Part shown: piece after piece, positions 1 to 8,438 of the stretch
How positions within the stretch are numbered: position 1 is the first letter of the stretch
Layout of the letters: the number at the start of each line of letters is the position of its first letter
NCBI GenBank assembly: GCA_964568735.1
Contig: CAZMRF010000032.1
Span: 1 to 53,289, forward strand
Direction of reading: 5' to 3'
Source of the DNA: CAZMRF01 sp964568735
Lineage (GTDB): Bacteria > Acidobacteriota > Polarisedimenticolia > JACPZX01
DNA length: 53,289 nt
The notes under the pieces: model-generated
Told to the model about the DNA's origin: nothing
Seen by the model: only the letters and a program-made list of their open reading frames with translations
The model's database searches: none
Translations under genes and position numbers: made by a program

Positions 1-51
1 CTTCCATCAGAATCGCGTGACGAAACCTCTCACATCACGCTTGGATAAGGC

Positions 52-1776
52 CTAGGAGTCTCCAACGCGGATGGCGACGACCCGGTCCACGATGACGCCC
101 GCCTCGGCACCTAGGACTTCCACCCGCTCGAGGCGATCGCGAAGGGAGATCTCGAAGACCTGTCGGCTCGAGAAGCCGAAGGCCACGCGACGATGATCCC
201 TTCCCAGGCCGACGAAGGCAGCGTCGGCCCCGCGCCCCGAGCCTCGTCCCTCGACGATGATCCGGTAGCGGCCGGGAGCAAGTCCGGCCACCAGAGAGCA
301 AGGAGTTCGTGTATCGCCGAAGGTGACGGCGGCACCCCCGGAGAAGCTCTCATCGCGCGCCAGGAGCAGGGCGGTCGATTCGCCGGCAGCTCCCCCGCCT
401 GCGCGGCCCCCGCGCATCGCATCCGCTTCGAGCAGCCCGGGAGACAGCACCGCGACTCCGTCCCTCGTCAGGCAGCCTTCCGCTTCGAGGACGATCCGGG
501 CCGGAGCGTCGCCTGAAGCCACGACCAGGATCTTCCCCTCCTTCTGGCGGAGCGTCACCCGCTTCACGCGATCCAGGGCCTCGTCGAAGTACTCGTCATC
601 CAGATCCACCGTGCGCTGGCTCTCCTGGGGGTTCACGAGGACGAGCCCCTTCGCGAAGGAGCGCGCGTGGACACCCGAGCCCTCGACCAGCCTCTCCTCA
701 CCCGCGGGCGCGCCGAGATCGCTGTCGTAGAACCAGTACCAGGGGAACTCCTCGGCGCGGTAGCTCTTGCCGTACCAGAAGGTGTTGCGGTCACCCTCGA
801 AGGCCATGAGATACGAGGCGAAGGTGAATAGCGCCTCTTCGGAAGAGACGAGCGATGCGATGGCAAGGAGATTCGTCCTCTTCCCGCTCCGCGCCGCGTC
901 CCGGACGAGATCGACGCGGGAGGCCCATCCCCAGGGCCCTTCGGTCGGGACTTTCAGATTCAGCCACTCCTCGGCGTTTGCGCCGTCCACGCGAGAGAGA
1001 TAGCGCCTGCTGATCTCGGGCTCCCCCGATCGAATGTGGTTGAAGATGATCTCGCGGTCCCCGAATCCCGCCTCATCGGCCATGGCCCGGATCCGGCCCA
1101 GCATCGCTTCCTCGCCCGCGTACCACCTCTCCTCCGAAAGCTCCACGGGCAGAGCCGAGATCCAGGAGCCCACGTTCCGGAGGCGGTAGGAGCAGTCGGT
1201 CTCCACGTTGTCGAGCTGGATGCCGTCGTAGCCCATCCGGAGAAGCTCCGCGGCGCTCTGGCCGAGGTAGCTCTGCCACCCCTCGTGGGCCACGTTCATC
1301 CCGTAGCGGGACATGGGGCCCTGGTAACTCTTCACCCGCACCTGCACTCTCTTCCCGTCCGCGTCGTGGAGGAACCAGTCCTCGTGCTTCTTCCAGAAGC
1401 CGGCCGGCTCGGGCGATCGCACGAGCATCACGTCCATCGTGTTCAGGTAGGCGAAGATCTTCGCACCCGGATGCGCGGAGCGGGCCGCGCTCAGGACGGC
1501 CTTTGCGCGGTTCTCGGGGGATACGACGACGAGATCCACGCGCGCCCCGGGCGGGATCCGGTAACTCTCGTGCGTGCCCAGCGCCATCAGCGCGATTCGC
1601 GCGGTGCGTGAGGGTGGGCCGGATCCTGGCGACGCACCAGCGACAGAAGTGTTCTCTGCCCTGATATCCGCTGCGGCTGCCCACAGAAGGGCGAGCGCTA
1701 TCAGTGCCCGCACGAGCCTGTGAACGAGAACCGAGCCGCCCCACCCGCGATCCGTCGAGCCCCGCACGTTCGTCAT
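52..1776 (-). CDS. Exported putative glycoside hydrolase, GHL15-like
   Basis: A 574-aa protein with a basic N-terminus, a hydrophobic stretch around residues 20-37 and a likely signal-peptide cleavage after about residue 40, so probably periplasmic or extracellular. Residues 60-330 look like a TIM-barrel hydrolase: a segment beginning KIFAYLNT (about 106), then WFLHDADGKRV, and YDGIQLDNVE at 183-192, whose Asp/Glu could be catalytic. This resembles the hypothetical glycosyl hydrolase family 15 (GHL15/DUF4015-like), recalled from memory, not searched. The C-terminal 200 residues look like beta-rich carbohydrate-binding modules. The open frame continues upstream, but that part runs antisense through the tRNA-Leu gene. 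ATG 1776 is preferred because it sits just before the signal peptide; ATG 1809 and a GTG inside the signal region are alternatives. Substrate unknown. Confidence 0.6.
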   Translation of the reverse strand: MTNVRGSTDRGWGGSVLVHRLVRALIALALLWAAAADIRAENTSVAGASPGSGPPSRTARIALMALGTHESYRIPPGARVDLVVVSPENRAKAVLSAARSAHPGAKIFAYLNTMDVMLVRSPEPAGFWKKHEDWFLHDADGKRVQVRVKSYQGPMSRYGMNVAHEGWQSYLGQSAAELLRMGYDGIQLDNVETDCSYRLRNVGSWISALPVELSEERWYAGEEAMLGRIRAMADEAGFGDREIIFNHIRSGEPEISRRYLSRVDGANAEEWLNLKVPTEGPWGWASRVDLVRDAARSGKRTNLLAIASLVSSEEALFTFASYLMAFEGDRNTFWYGKSYRAEEFPWYWFYDSDLGAPAGEERLVEGSGVHARSFAKGLVLVNPQESQRTVDLDDEYFDEALDRVKRVTLRQKEGKILVVASGDAPARIVLEAEGCLTRDGVAVLSPGLLEADAMRGGRAGGGAAGESTALLLARDESFSGGAAVTFGDTRTPCSLVAGLAPGRYRIIVEGRGSGRGADAAFVGLGRDHRRVAFGFSSRQVFEISLRDRLERVEVLGAEAGVIVDRVVAIRVGDS

Positions 1777-1855
1777 CTCCCCACCCGGCTCGTTCCCGAT
1801 CAAAAGCATCAGGCTCGGTCCGCCCGGTATCGTGGGACGCCTTGCCGCGCTCGCG

Positions 1856-1884
1856 TTGATCGCATCTGAGGTCAATGGTAGAGT
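1856..1884 (+). promoter_or_regulatory. Putative promoter of tRNA-Leu
   Basis: TTGATC at 1856-1861 (4/6 match to the -35 consensus), 17-nt spacer, TAGAGT at 1879-1884 (4/6 match to -10). TGG directly before the -10 gives an extended -10. It would start transcription about 43 nt upstream of the tRNA. Prediction by eye only. Confidence 0.35.
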
Positions 1885-1933
1885 ACGCGCCTCCCTGACG
1901 GCGAGTCGCGATCGCGCACGCCGGCACCATCGT

Positions 1934-2020
1934 GCCGAAGTGGTGAAATTGGCAAACACGCTAGATTCAGGGTCTAGTGCTCGCAAGGGCTTCGGGGTTC
2001 GAGTCCCCGCTTCGGCACCA
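1934..2020 (+). tRNA. tRNA-Leu (anticodon CAG)
   Basis: An 87-nt class II tRNA. The acceptor arms GCCGAAG (1934-1940) and CTTCGGC pair perfectly, followed by discriminator A and an encoded CCA ending at 2020. The anticodon stem CTAGA/TCTAG encloses the loop TTCAGGG, with anticodon CAG at 1968-1970 reading CUG. The long variable arm (TGCTCGCAAGGGCTT region) and the T arm with GGTTCGAGTCC are both present. It lies on the opposite strand to both flanking protein genes. No duplicate of its 3' end was seen nearby. Confidence 0.97.
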
Positions 2021-2104
2021 CTGAGAACACCAGGCCTCTCAACCGCCCCTGGATCGCCGGAGGCAAGCGCCCCCGACACTCCAGGCCGAACTGTGCGCCG
2101 ACCA

Positions 2105-3703
2105 TCACTCAAGCTCAGTCTTCTTCAGCAGGACTCCGAAGTAGTATCCCCTCTTCCGAAGCGCGCTTACCTCGTCCTTATCGAAGCCCCTCACGTCGAC
2201 GATGGGCGTAGACGACGCCGAGGAGTTCGTCTCGACCATGTATCCGATCTCGTACCCGGCCTCGAGGTATTTCTCCCTCGAGAGACCCACGTTCATATCC
2301 AGCTGGTCTGAAGTGATCCAGGTTGCGATCAGGTCAGGCTGTTTCGAGAATACGTACTGGGGATCGTACTTGTTGTGGCCGACAAGGAAAGAATCCACGG
2401 ACATATGTCCGATGTGCTCATCGTTGAGACCTAGCATGTCCAGAGTCCTCATGCCAGAGAAGAACGGAATCTTGCCAGCCGCGCCGACGGCCAACAATTC
2501 GTCCTCATGCCTGTCCGCGAGGTATTTCCCAAGGGTGATCCAGCAATCATACTTCCCGAGCGAATGCCTGAATCTGCCATCAACGTACACCGTTGTCAGC
2601 AAGAGCGACGCCAGGAGAATCGCTACATACGCCAATCCCTTGGCGTTCTGAATCGACGTGACGAGCTTCACAGTGGAGAACATCAATAGCAAGACCATCG
2701 GGATGAGGAATCGATCCCCAAGATGATCACCACCGATATAAGACCAGTAAAGAAGCCAGAAGGCGCCGAAGAGAGTATCGAACTCCAGAAATCGTGGTGC
2801 GTGTCGCAGCTGAAGAGCCGCCCTCCTCACGATTTCGACCCATGAGAAGACGAATGCGACCGCGTATGGAACCAGGCCCTGCTGGATGAATATCTCGCGC
2901 ACCTGATCGAGAGCGTGGCCGATGCGCTCCTTCAATGGCCCGGACACCTTCGCGTAGAAGGTGTTGGGCAGGAAGTAGCCATAATAGGAGTACCGCCAGG
3001 AGAAGTAGACAGCGATGGTGGCCAGAATCGTTGTTGCGGTGTACTCCGCCTCCCTCCGCCGGCTCTTGACGAGAAGGTAGGCGACAGCGAGAGCTGGCAT
3101 CAGGAAGCCGTCCGCACGGGCGAAAATCGAGAGGGCGCACATTGACATGAGTGCGAGGGGCCGCCGTCGTCGCTCGGAGGCCACGATCCGCTCAACCGTG
3201 ACCCAAATGCCGATCTGGAGGAGAATCACGAGCGCAGTTTCCATGCCCGTCGCGACGGCAGCCCAGATCGCAGGGTACAGGGCGAACAGCACCGCGCAGA
3301 TGAGGGCGCCTCGGGTACAGAGGGTTGCCTTGACGTGGCTGTTGAACAGGAGGAACGCCATCGAAATGAGAACGATGTTGACCGTGATGGAGAAGAAATA
3401 GATGTGCTCATCATCCAGAACGAGAAAGGCCGGGGAGATCATGAGTGTGTAGAGCAGATTGGAATAGCCCTCCACTCTCTCCCCCTCGTTGAAGACGAGA
3501 CCGTGACCGGTCGCGAGATTCTTCGCATAGCGATAGGAGATGTATGCGTCGTCGAAACCCCAGGCGTGCCCCGATTCCCACGTGGAGTCGGAATAGCCGG
3601 CAGCCACGTGAAAAAGACAGCCGGTGATGAGCACGACGAGCAGGCAGAGCACGACCAGCGCGGACCGATCGTTCTTCAGTACGAAGGATTGGGGAGCCAG
3701 CAT
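2105..3703 (-). CDS. GT-C fold membrane glycosyltransferase
   Basis: A 532-aa multi-pass membrane protein. After the first membrane helix (about residues 14-34) comes GFDDAYISYRYAKNLA (49-64), then GHGLVFNEGERVEGYSN. The DD in the first extracytoplasmic loop and the EGYSN block are typical of GT-C enzymes that use polyprenyl-phosphate sugars (family 39-like or ZomB/AftB-like). About ten further hydrophobic helices follow, then a soluble C-terminal region. ATG 3703 has AGGAG seven bases upstream; an in-frame start at 3742 would overlap the neighbouring gene. Composition is odd: sampled lines here are 42-50% G+C against about 70% in core genes nearby. With the adjacent tRNA 3' end, this suggests horizontal acquisition. 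The transferred sugar cannot be told from sequence. Confidence 0.7.
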   Translation of the reverse strand: MLAPQSFVLKNDRSALVVLCLLVVLITGCLFHVAAGYSDSTWESGHAWGFDDAYISYRYAKNLATGHGLVFNEGERVEGYSNLLYTLMISPAFLVLDDEHIYFFSITVNIVLISMAFLLFNSHVKATLCTRGALICAVLFALYPAIWAAVATGMETALVILLQIGIWVTVERIVASERRRRPLALMSMCALSIFARADGFLMPALAVAYLLVKSRRREAEYTATTILATIAVYFSWRYSYYGYFLPNTFYAKVSGPLKERIGHALDQVREIFIQQGLVPYAVAFVFSWVEIVRRAALQLRHAPRFLEFDTLFGAFWLLYWSYIGGDHLGDRFLIPMVLLLMFSTVKLVTSIQNAKGLAYVAILLASLLLTTVYVDGRFRHSLGKYDCWITLGKYLADRHEDELLAVGAAGKIPFFSGMRTLDMLGLNDEHIGHMSVDSFLVGHNKYDPQYVFSKQPDLIATWITSDQLDMNVGLSREKYLEAGYEIGYMVETNSSASSTPIVDVRGFDKDEVSALRKRGYYFGVLLKKTELE

Positions 3704-3734
3704 CCGCGTCTCCTGCGAGGGTTCTCCCCTCCCT

Positions 3735-4160
3735 TCAGCCACTGTGCGCCTTCGCGACGAGCCAATAGCCCACGCCCAGGGAGAGGGCCAAGCCGCCCAG
3801 GCCGAGGAGATAGGTCCCGCTGGCCGCTTCGTAGTCGATCAGGATGATGTGGCGCCCCACCGCGATCATGGCCACGATGAAGACCACCTCAAGCCGAATC
3901 CGGTGATGGGTCGAGAAGCTCTTGACGGTTTCGATCAGCTCGAGGCCCAGGAGGACCATCAGGATCCCGCCGAAGCCCCGCTTCAACACTTCCTGAAGCT
4001 CTACAGCGGTCTCGATCTGGGCGAAAACCAGACCGACCCGGCGGAAGAAGATCACATAGAGCCCGATCGTGGCAATGGCCACGAGCATCCCCAGAAGCAG
4101 GAGCAAGGCCCAGTTCACGATCTTCTCGAACCAGCGCACCATCACACCGTCCGATTCCAT
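3735..4160 (-). CDS. PsiE-like four-helix membrane protein
   Basis: A 141-aa protein with four predicted transmembrane helices at about residues 16-38, 63-79, 90-108 and 113-134. The segment ILMVLLGLELIETVK, followed by the HHRIRLE loop and GRHIILIDYE, matches the PsiE / phosphate-starvation-inducible family (PF06146) as I remember it. Molecular function of the family is not established. It precedes the glycosyltransferase on the same strand. ATG 4160 was chosen; ATG 4142 is equally possible, and an upstream in-frame ATG at 4229 would put non-membrane residues in front. No strong Shine-Dalgarno distinguishes them. Confidence 0.6.
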   Translation of the reverse strand: MESDGVMVRWFEKIVNWALLLLLGMLVAIATIGLYVIFFRRVGLVFAQIETAVELQEVLKRGFGGILMVLLGLELIETVKSFSTHHRIRLEVVFIVAMIAVGRHIILIDYEAASGTYLLGLGGLALSLGVGYWLVAKAHSG

Positions 4161-4304
4161 GATCCCGTCGATCCCTCCACTCGCGTGACGCGACCCCGAT
4201 GAGCGCCCGATCCTCGAACGCGGCGCCATGCGCGGTCAAGTCTCGGGGGGCTGGCCCCTCGCCGCGGGTGGCGGTAGAATCGCCGGCCTCGGAAAGGAGA
4301 CCTC

Positions 4305-4811
4305 ATGGCTGCGACCCAGTCCTTCGACGTGACCACCGGATGCGACCTCCAGGAAGTGGACAACGCGGTCAACCAGGCGCGGAAAGAGATCTCCCAGCGC
4401 TACGACTTCAAGGGGGTGAAGGCCGAGATCGAGTTCAAGCGTGAGGAAAACGTGATCAACCTCACGGCCCCCGACGACTTCAAGGTCAGGGCCGTCTACG
4501 AGGTGCTCCAGACGAAGATGGTCCGGCGCGGCGTGCCCGTGAAGAATGTCCAGGTCGGTAAGATCGAGCCGGCGGGAGGAAGCACGGTCCGCCAGGAGCT
4601 CAAGCTCCAGCAGGGGATCCCCACCGAGACGGCCCGCGCGATCGTGAAGTGCATCAAGGACCGGAAGATGAAGAAGGTGCAGGCCTCCATCCAGGGGGAG
4701 CAGGTCCGCGTCTCCTCCCCCTCACGCGACGAGCTCCAGGGAGTCATCAACCTGCTCAAGGAGGAGGACTTCGGCATCGAGCTCAGCTTCGGGAACTTCC
4801 GCTCGCAGTGA
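4305..4811 (+). CDS. yajQ: YajQ family nucleotide-binding protein
   Basis: A 168-aa cytosolic protein of the normal family length. It starts MAATQSFDVTTGCDLQEVDN and contains the family hallmarks ARKEISQRYDFKG (about 26-38), ERKMKK-like KDRKMKKVQASIQGEQVRVS, and RDELQGVI near the end. YajQ proteins bind nucleotides; some members bind cyclic di-GMP and some interact with tRNA or a transcription factor, so the exact role here is open. AAAGGAG lies seven to eight bases before ATG 4305. The last codons overlap the start of the SGNH hydrolase gene by GTGA, so the two are probably translated together. Confidence 0.93.
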   Translation: MAATQSFDVTTGCDLQEVDNAVNQARKEISQRYDFKGVKAEIEFKREENVINLTAPDDFKVRAVYEVLQTKMVRRGVPVKNVQVGKIEPAGGSTVRQELKLQQGIPTETARAIVKCIKDRKMKKVQASIQGEQVRVSSPSRDELQGVINLLKEEDFGIELSFGNFRSQ

Positions 4812-6004
4812 TCCTGTCCGTAGCCCTCTACGGGCTCGCGATCGTGCTGGCCATCTTCACCGCCCTGGGGCTGCGCAGGCGCCCCCGGGAGATCGGCCTT
4901 GCGGCCGGATCCACGCTGGCCGCGCTCCTGCTGTGCGAGGCGGGGCTCCGGCTCTTCTACCCTCCGTCGCTGAGGCCGCTCGAGAAGATCCCTTCGCCGC
5001 TCTACCACCACGTGCACAGGCCAGGAAGCGTGATGTACCAGGGGAGCTACGAAGGCGCCGACATCGTCATCAAGACGAACGAGGACGGCTTCCGTTCCCG
5101 TCACTCGCGCGCTTCTTTCCTGGAGCACTCGATCCGCATCGCCGTCCTGGGTGACTCCTTCACCTTCGGCTCCGGCGTGAAGCAGGAGGAGCCCTTCCCT
5201 CAGCTCATGGAGCGGCTGCTCTCCTCGCGGCTTCCCGGAGAGAGCGTCGCGGTGCTCAACGCGGCGGCCCCGAGCTGGTCGCCGCTCATCGGAGTCCGCC
5301 TCTTCGATGGCATCGTCCGCCACTACCGCCCCGGCCAGGTTCTCTACGTCCTCGACACAACGGACATCGGCGACGACGCGAAGTACGCCTCGGAGCTGGT
5401 GCACCGGCCGGAGGGCGACCTGTTCGATCTGAGCGCTCCGCGGGCCACTTACTTCGGGGCGGTGGCCCAGGTGGCGATCGACGGCGGCCTCCTTGATCGA
5501 CTCCTCCTCCCCTGGCGGGCGATGGGCCTCGCTCCGGCGCCGGCCGCAGCCGCCTACGACTGGTACGCCTTCGAGCTGGAGGTGGGTGGCGTCGTGGAGA
5601 AGAACCGCTTCTTCATCTACCGGCACCCGCTCGAAGTGACCCGGCCCTGGTTCGACAGGACATGGGAGAACATCCTTGAGCTCTCACGCCGCGTCGAGGA
5701 TGCGGGAGCGGGTTTCACGCTCGTGCTGATGCCCCGCTACCACCACTGGGATCCCCGGGAGTGCCCCGAGAACTGGGAAGCCGCGGAGTACGCGCTCGAC
5801 GAGCGCTGGCAGTACGAGTTCTTTCGTTACTTCGAGGAACGGCGCGCCGATGCGGGCTTCGAGATCGTCAATCTCCTCCCGGCCTTCCGGGAGGCACGGG
5901 AGGCGCCGCTCGTCTTCGCCGTCGATCCGCACCTCAATCCCGCCGGCCACGCTCTCGTGGCGCGCGAGCTTGCGGAGAGGCTCATGGCCTCGATGCGGAG
6001 ATGA
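4808..6004 (+). CDS. Membrane-anchored SGNH/GDSL-type hydrolase
   Basis: A 398-aa protein starting at a GTG that shares four bases (GTGA) with the yajQ stop. Two N-terminal hydrophobic segments (about 2-21 and 31-45) should anchor it in the membrane. The hydrolase domain has block I GDSFTFGSG at 115-123 with the nucleophile Ser117, and block V DPHLNPAGH at 373-381 with the Asp/His pair. The arrangement resembles the SGNH domains of AlgX/AlgJ-type O-acyl modification proteins and other envelope esterases. Substrate is unknown; an acetylated or acylated envelope glycan is a guess. The link with yajQ may be only transcriptional. Confidence 0.75.
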   Translation: MILSVALYGLAIVLAIFTALGLRRRPREIGLAAGSTLAALLLCEAGLRLFYPPSLRPLEKIPSPLYHHVHRPGSVMYQGSYEGADIVIKTNEDGFRSRHSRASFLEHSIRIAVLGDSFTFGSGVKQEEPFPQLMERLLSSRLPGESVAVLNAAAPSWSPLIGVRLFDGIVRHYRPGQVLYVLDTTDIGDDAKYASELVHRPEGDLFDLSAPRATYFGAVAQVAIDGGLLDRLLLPWRAMGLAPAPAAAAYDWYAFELEVGGVVEKNRFFIYRHPLEVTRPWFDRTWENILELSRRVEDAGAGFTLVLMPRYHHWDPRECPENWEAAEYALDERWQYEFFRYFEERRADAGFEIVNLLPAFREAREAPLVFAVDPHLNPAGHALVARELAERLMASMRR

Positions 6005-6174
6005 GCGGGAGCCCACGAGCCATGTCTCGCAGGAGCGCTCCGTGCATCACGCGCGCGGTGCTCGCCCGAAGCGGACGTCCGGAGGCCGGCCGTGAGCGCG
6101 CTAGGATACTCAATCCTCTACGGCCGGAGCCGGAGCGGAGGTCAGCACCGCTCGCGCTGCCACGGCCGCGATCT

Positions 6175-7389
6175 TCAATCCACCGTGGGAAGGCTGCTGG
6201 CGGCGATCGGCGCTCCCGCGCCCTTCTCGAGCAGCCGGGCCCGGGTGATCGAGCCTTCACCGAACCTGTGCCGGACGGCATCCTCGGCGCGAGCCGCCCT
6301 CTCGCTCCGCTCGCGATCGGGATCGGGAAAGAGGCCGGCCTGCTCGGGCGGTTCGGCCGCCCCGAGGTTCGCAACGCCGACTCCCAGGAGTCGAACCCCC
6401 TGCCCGCGCAGCTCGATCCGCTCGCGGAAGAGGTCGGCCGCGGCCCTGCGGATCTCCTCGACCAAGCAGGTGGGTGCCGGCAGCGTGACCGAGCGCGTCC
6501 AGGTGGTGAAATCCCCCGTGCGGATTTTCAAGACCACGGTCCACGCCTGGAGCCCCTCGTCTCTCAGGTCTCTCGCCACGCCCTCGGCTCGCGCCAGGAT
6601 CTCGCGGTCGATGGCCTCGGGGTCGCGGATGTCGCGCGCGTAGGTCCGCTCCTGGCTGATGGACTTCGCCTCGTGCGTGGGGACCACGGGCCGATCGTCG
6701 CGCCCCCGCGCCAGCTCGAGGAGGTGGGTCGCGAGGCCGGCTCCCAGCCGGGACACCAGCCGGGACTGCGGTGTCCTCACGATGTCGCCGATGACACGCA
6801 GCCCGAGGCCGTGGAGGCTCTCCGCCGTCCTCGGTCCGACACCCCACAACCGCTCGACGGGCAGGCTCCAGAGGCGCCGGGGAACGTCCTCGAGAGGAAG
6901 CACGACCAGGCCGTCGGGCTTTTCCAGGTCCGAGGCCACCTTCGCCAGGAATTTGTTCGGCGCGATCCCGACAGATCCGGTCAGCCCTTCGCTCGTCACG
7001 ATCTTATCCTTGATGCGCTGCCCGGTCGCGGCTCCCTCCGTGAGCGATCGCACGATGCCGGTCAGATCCATGAAGGCCTCGTCGATCGAGAGCGGCTCGA
7101 CCAGGGGCGTGAAGTCGTCCATCAGGGCCCGTATCCTCCGGGAGACCTCCTGGTAGAGGTCCATCCTCCCCGGGAGCCAGACGGCGCCGGGGCAGATTCG
7201 CTCGGCGGTCACGGAGGGCATCGCGCTCCGCACGCCGAATCGCCGCGCCTCGTAGGAGCAGGTTGAGACGACCCCGCGCGGGCCGCGATGACCGATGATG
7301 AGAGGGAGGCCCTTCAGCCCGGGATCCTCGCGGACCTCCACGGCGGCGTAGAAGGCATCCATGTCCAGGTGCAGCACGACTCGAGTCAT
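6175..7389 (-). CDS. dinB: DNA polymerase IV (Y-family, translesion)
   Basis: A 404-aa error-prone polymerase. The N-terminus RVVLHLDMDAFYAAVEVRE carries the first metal-binding Asp and the steric-gate region; LSIDEAFMDLT carries the catalytic Asp-Glu pair. VGIAPNKFLAKVASDLEKPDG and the helix-hairpin-helix stretch LWGVGPRTAESLHGLG are typical of DinB. The little-finger domain ends at RLLGVGVANLG, followed by about 45 residues; the extreme C-terminus is a poor match to a canonical beta-clamp peptide, although QAGLFPD could serve. ATG 7389 lies just after the stop of the DUF1028 gene (15-nt gap), so co-transcription is likely. No LexA-like box was recognised. Confidence 0.95.
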   Translation of the reverse strand: MTRVVLHLDMDAFYAAVEVREDPGLKGLPLIIGHRGPRGVVSTCSYEARRFGVRSAMPSVTAERICPGAVWLPGRMDLYQEVSRRIRALMDDFTPLVEPLSIDEAFMDLTGIVRSLTEGAATGQRIKDKIVTSEGLTGSVGIAPNKFLAKVASDLEKPDGLVVLPLEDVPRRLWSLPVERLWGVGPRTAESLHGLGLRVIGDIVRTPQSRLVSRLGAGLATHLLELARGRDDRPVVPTHEAKSISQERTYARDIRDPEAIDREILARAEGVARDLRDEGLQAWTVVLKIRTGDFTTWTRSVTLPAPTCLVEEIRRAAADLFRERIELRGQGVRLLGVGVANLGAAEPPEQAGLFPDPDRERSERAARAEDAVRHRFGEGSITRARLLEKGAGAPIAASSLPTVD

Positions 7390-7403
7390 GACGGCGCGCA
7401 CCT

Positions 7404-8405
7404 TCAGCGGGGCTTCGGAGCTGCCCCTCGAATCCTCGAGATGAGAGCAGGATCGTCCGGAAGCAGGCCGGAGCGCGGCAGGCGATCCACGAGAAGAAGC
7501 CACGCCGGGTTCATCCGGAAGGCTCTCTCGAAAACCGGAAGCGACTCGTCGATCCTGTTCATCGAGACGAGCGCGACCGCGTGCCAGAAGACGAACTCGT
7601 CGCTCTCGGGGACCATCCTCTCCGCTTCGGAATAGAGGCGCAGCGCCTCATCGGGATGGTTCTCCGTGACGGCATCGTCCCCGGCGTTCATCAGCTCGAA
7701 AGCCCGCCAGAGGCCGACCAGCCTGCGCAGCTCCACGAGGGGAGCGGGATTGTCTTCCACCCTGAGATCCATGACCCGGTCTTTCCACGGCTCTCCGCTC
7801 GCCTCGCCTCGAACGATCAGGATGGAGGCCGACTGCCTGCCCCGGATGTCTCCACCCTGACGCTGGGCCGCCTCCAGCGCAGAGAGGAGCCGCTCCGCCA
7901 GGTCGCCGTGGCTCGATTCGTAGGCCTCCGCCATCGCGCCCCAGACCGACGCGTCGGCCATCAGGTTGGCCTGGACCGAATAGGCCGCCCCGCTCTTGTG
8001 GCCGGCTGCCTGGATGCAGCTCTCTCCCGTGTGAGAGCCGACCCGGCCTTGTGAATCCACCATGGCCACCTGCCGCACGCCGGCGTGATCGTCCTGCGCC
8101 AGCAATTCGGCCAGGGCCTCGGGCGCGCTCACGCCCCGCTTCATCATCTCGAGGCCCCGGGGGCCGTAGGAGGGCTGCACGAACGACTGCGTCGCGACGG
8201 CGCCGACTCCGGCCTCGGCCCAGGCGACGACCGAGCCGACCGAAAACCAGTGCGACTGCACCGCGACGCCCATCTGCCCGGTGGCCGGATCCCGCGCGAC
8301 GATCGAGAAGGTGTGGACCGGCCTGGCCGGCAGAGCGGAATCGGCCGCCGAGGCCGGTATCGCTGCGAGAGGGAGGAACAGGGCCGCGACGATCGAGATC
8401 TTCAT
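7404..8405 (-). CDS. Exported DUF1028 protein with C-terminal TPR-like part
   Basis: A 333-aa protein with a clear signal peptide (residues 1-21, cleavage after PASA). The mature part begins HTFSIVARDPATGQMGVAVQ (31-50), followed by VGSVVAWAEAGVGAVATQSF, the hallmark of the DUF1028 family (PF06267), which has an Ntn-hydrolase-like fold of unknown activity. The usual family length is about 220 residues; here about 100 more follow (FELMNAGDDAVTENHPDEALRLYSEAERM...), resembling a tetratricopeptide repeat. ATG 8405 has GGAGG four to five bases upstream, better than an in-frame start at 8429. It lies upstream of dinB on the same strand, with no functional link obvious. Confidence 0.8.
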   Translation of the reverse strand: MKISIVAALFLPLAAIPASAADSALPARPVHTFSIVARDPATGQMGVAVQSHWFSVGSVVAWAEAGVGAVATQSFVQPSYGPRGLEMMKRGVSAPEALAELLAQDDHAGVRQVAMVDSQGRVGSHTGESCIQAAGHKSGAAYSVQANLMADASVWGAMAEAYESSHGDLAERLLSALEAAQRQGGDIRGRQSASILIVRGEASGEPWKDRVMDLRVEDNPAPLVELRRLVGLWRAFELMNAGDDAVTENHPDEALRLYSEAERMVPESDEFVFWHAVALVSMNRIDESLPVFERAFRMNPAWLLLVDRLPRSGLLPDDPALISRIRGAAPKPR

Positions 8406-8438
8406 GCCGCCTCCAGGAGAGGGCGGCATTCTAGCGGA

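Noticed and set aside
1809..2112. N-terminal extension of the putative glycoside hydrolase up to 2112
   Set aside because: It would read antisense through the tRNA-Leu gene, and the signal peptide lies just after ATG 1776.
6005..6174. Possible small gene or terminator between the SGNH hydrolase and dinB
   Set aside because: No convincing start with ribosome site and no hairpin followed by a T run on either strand.
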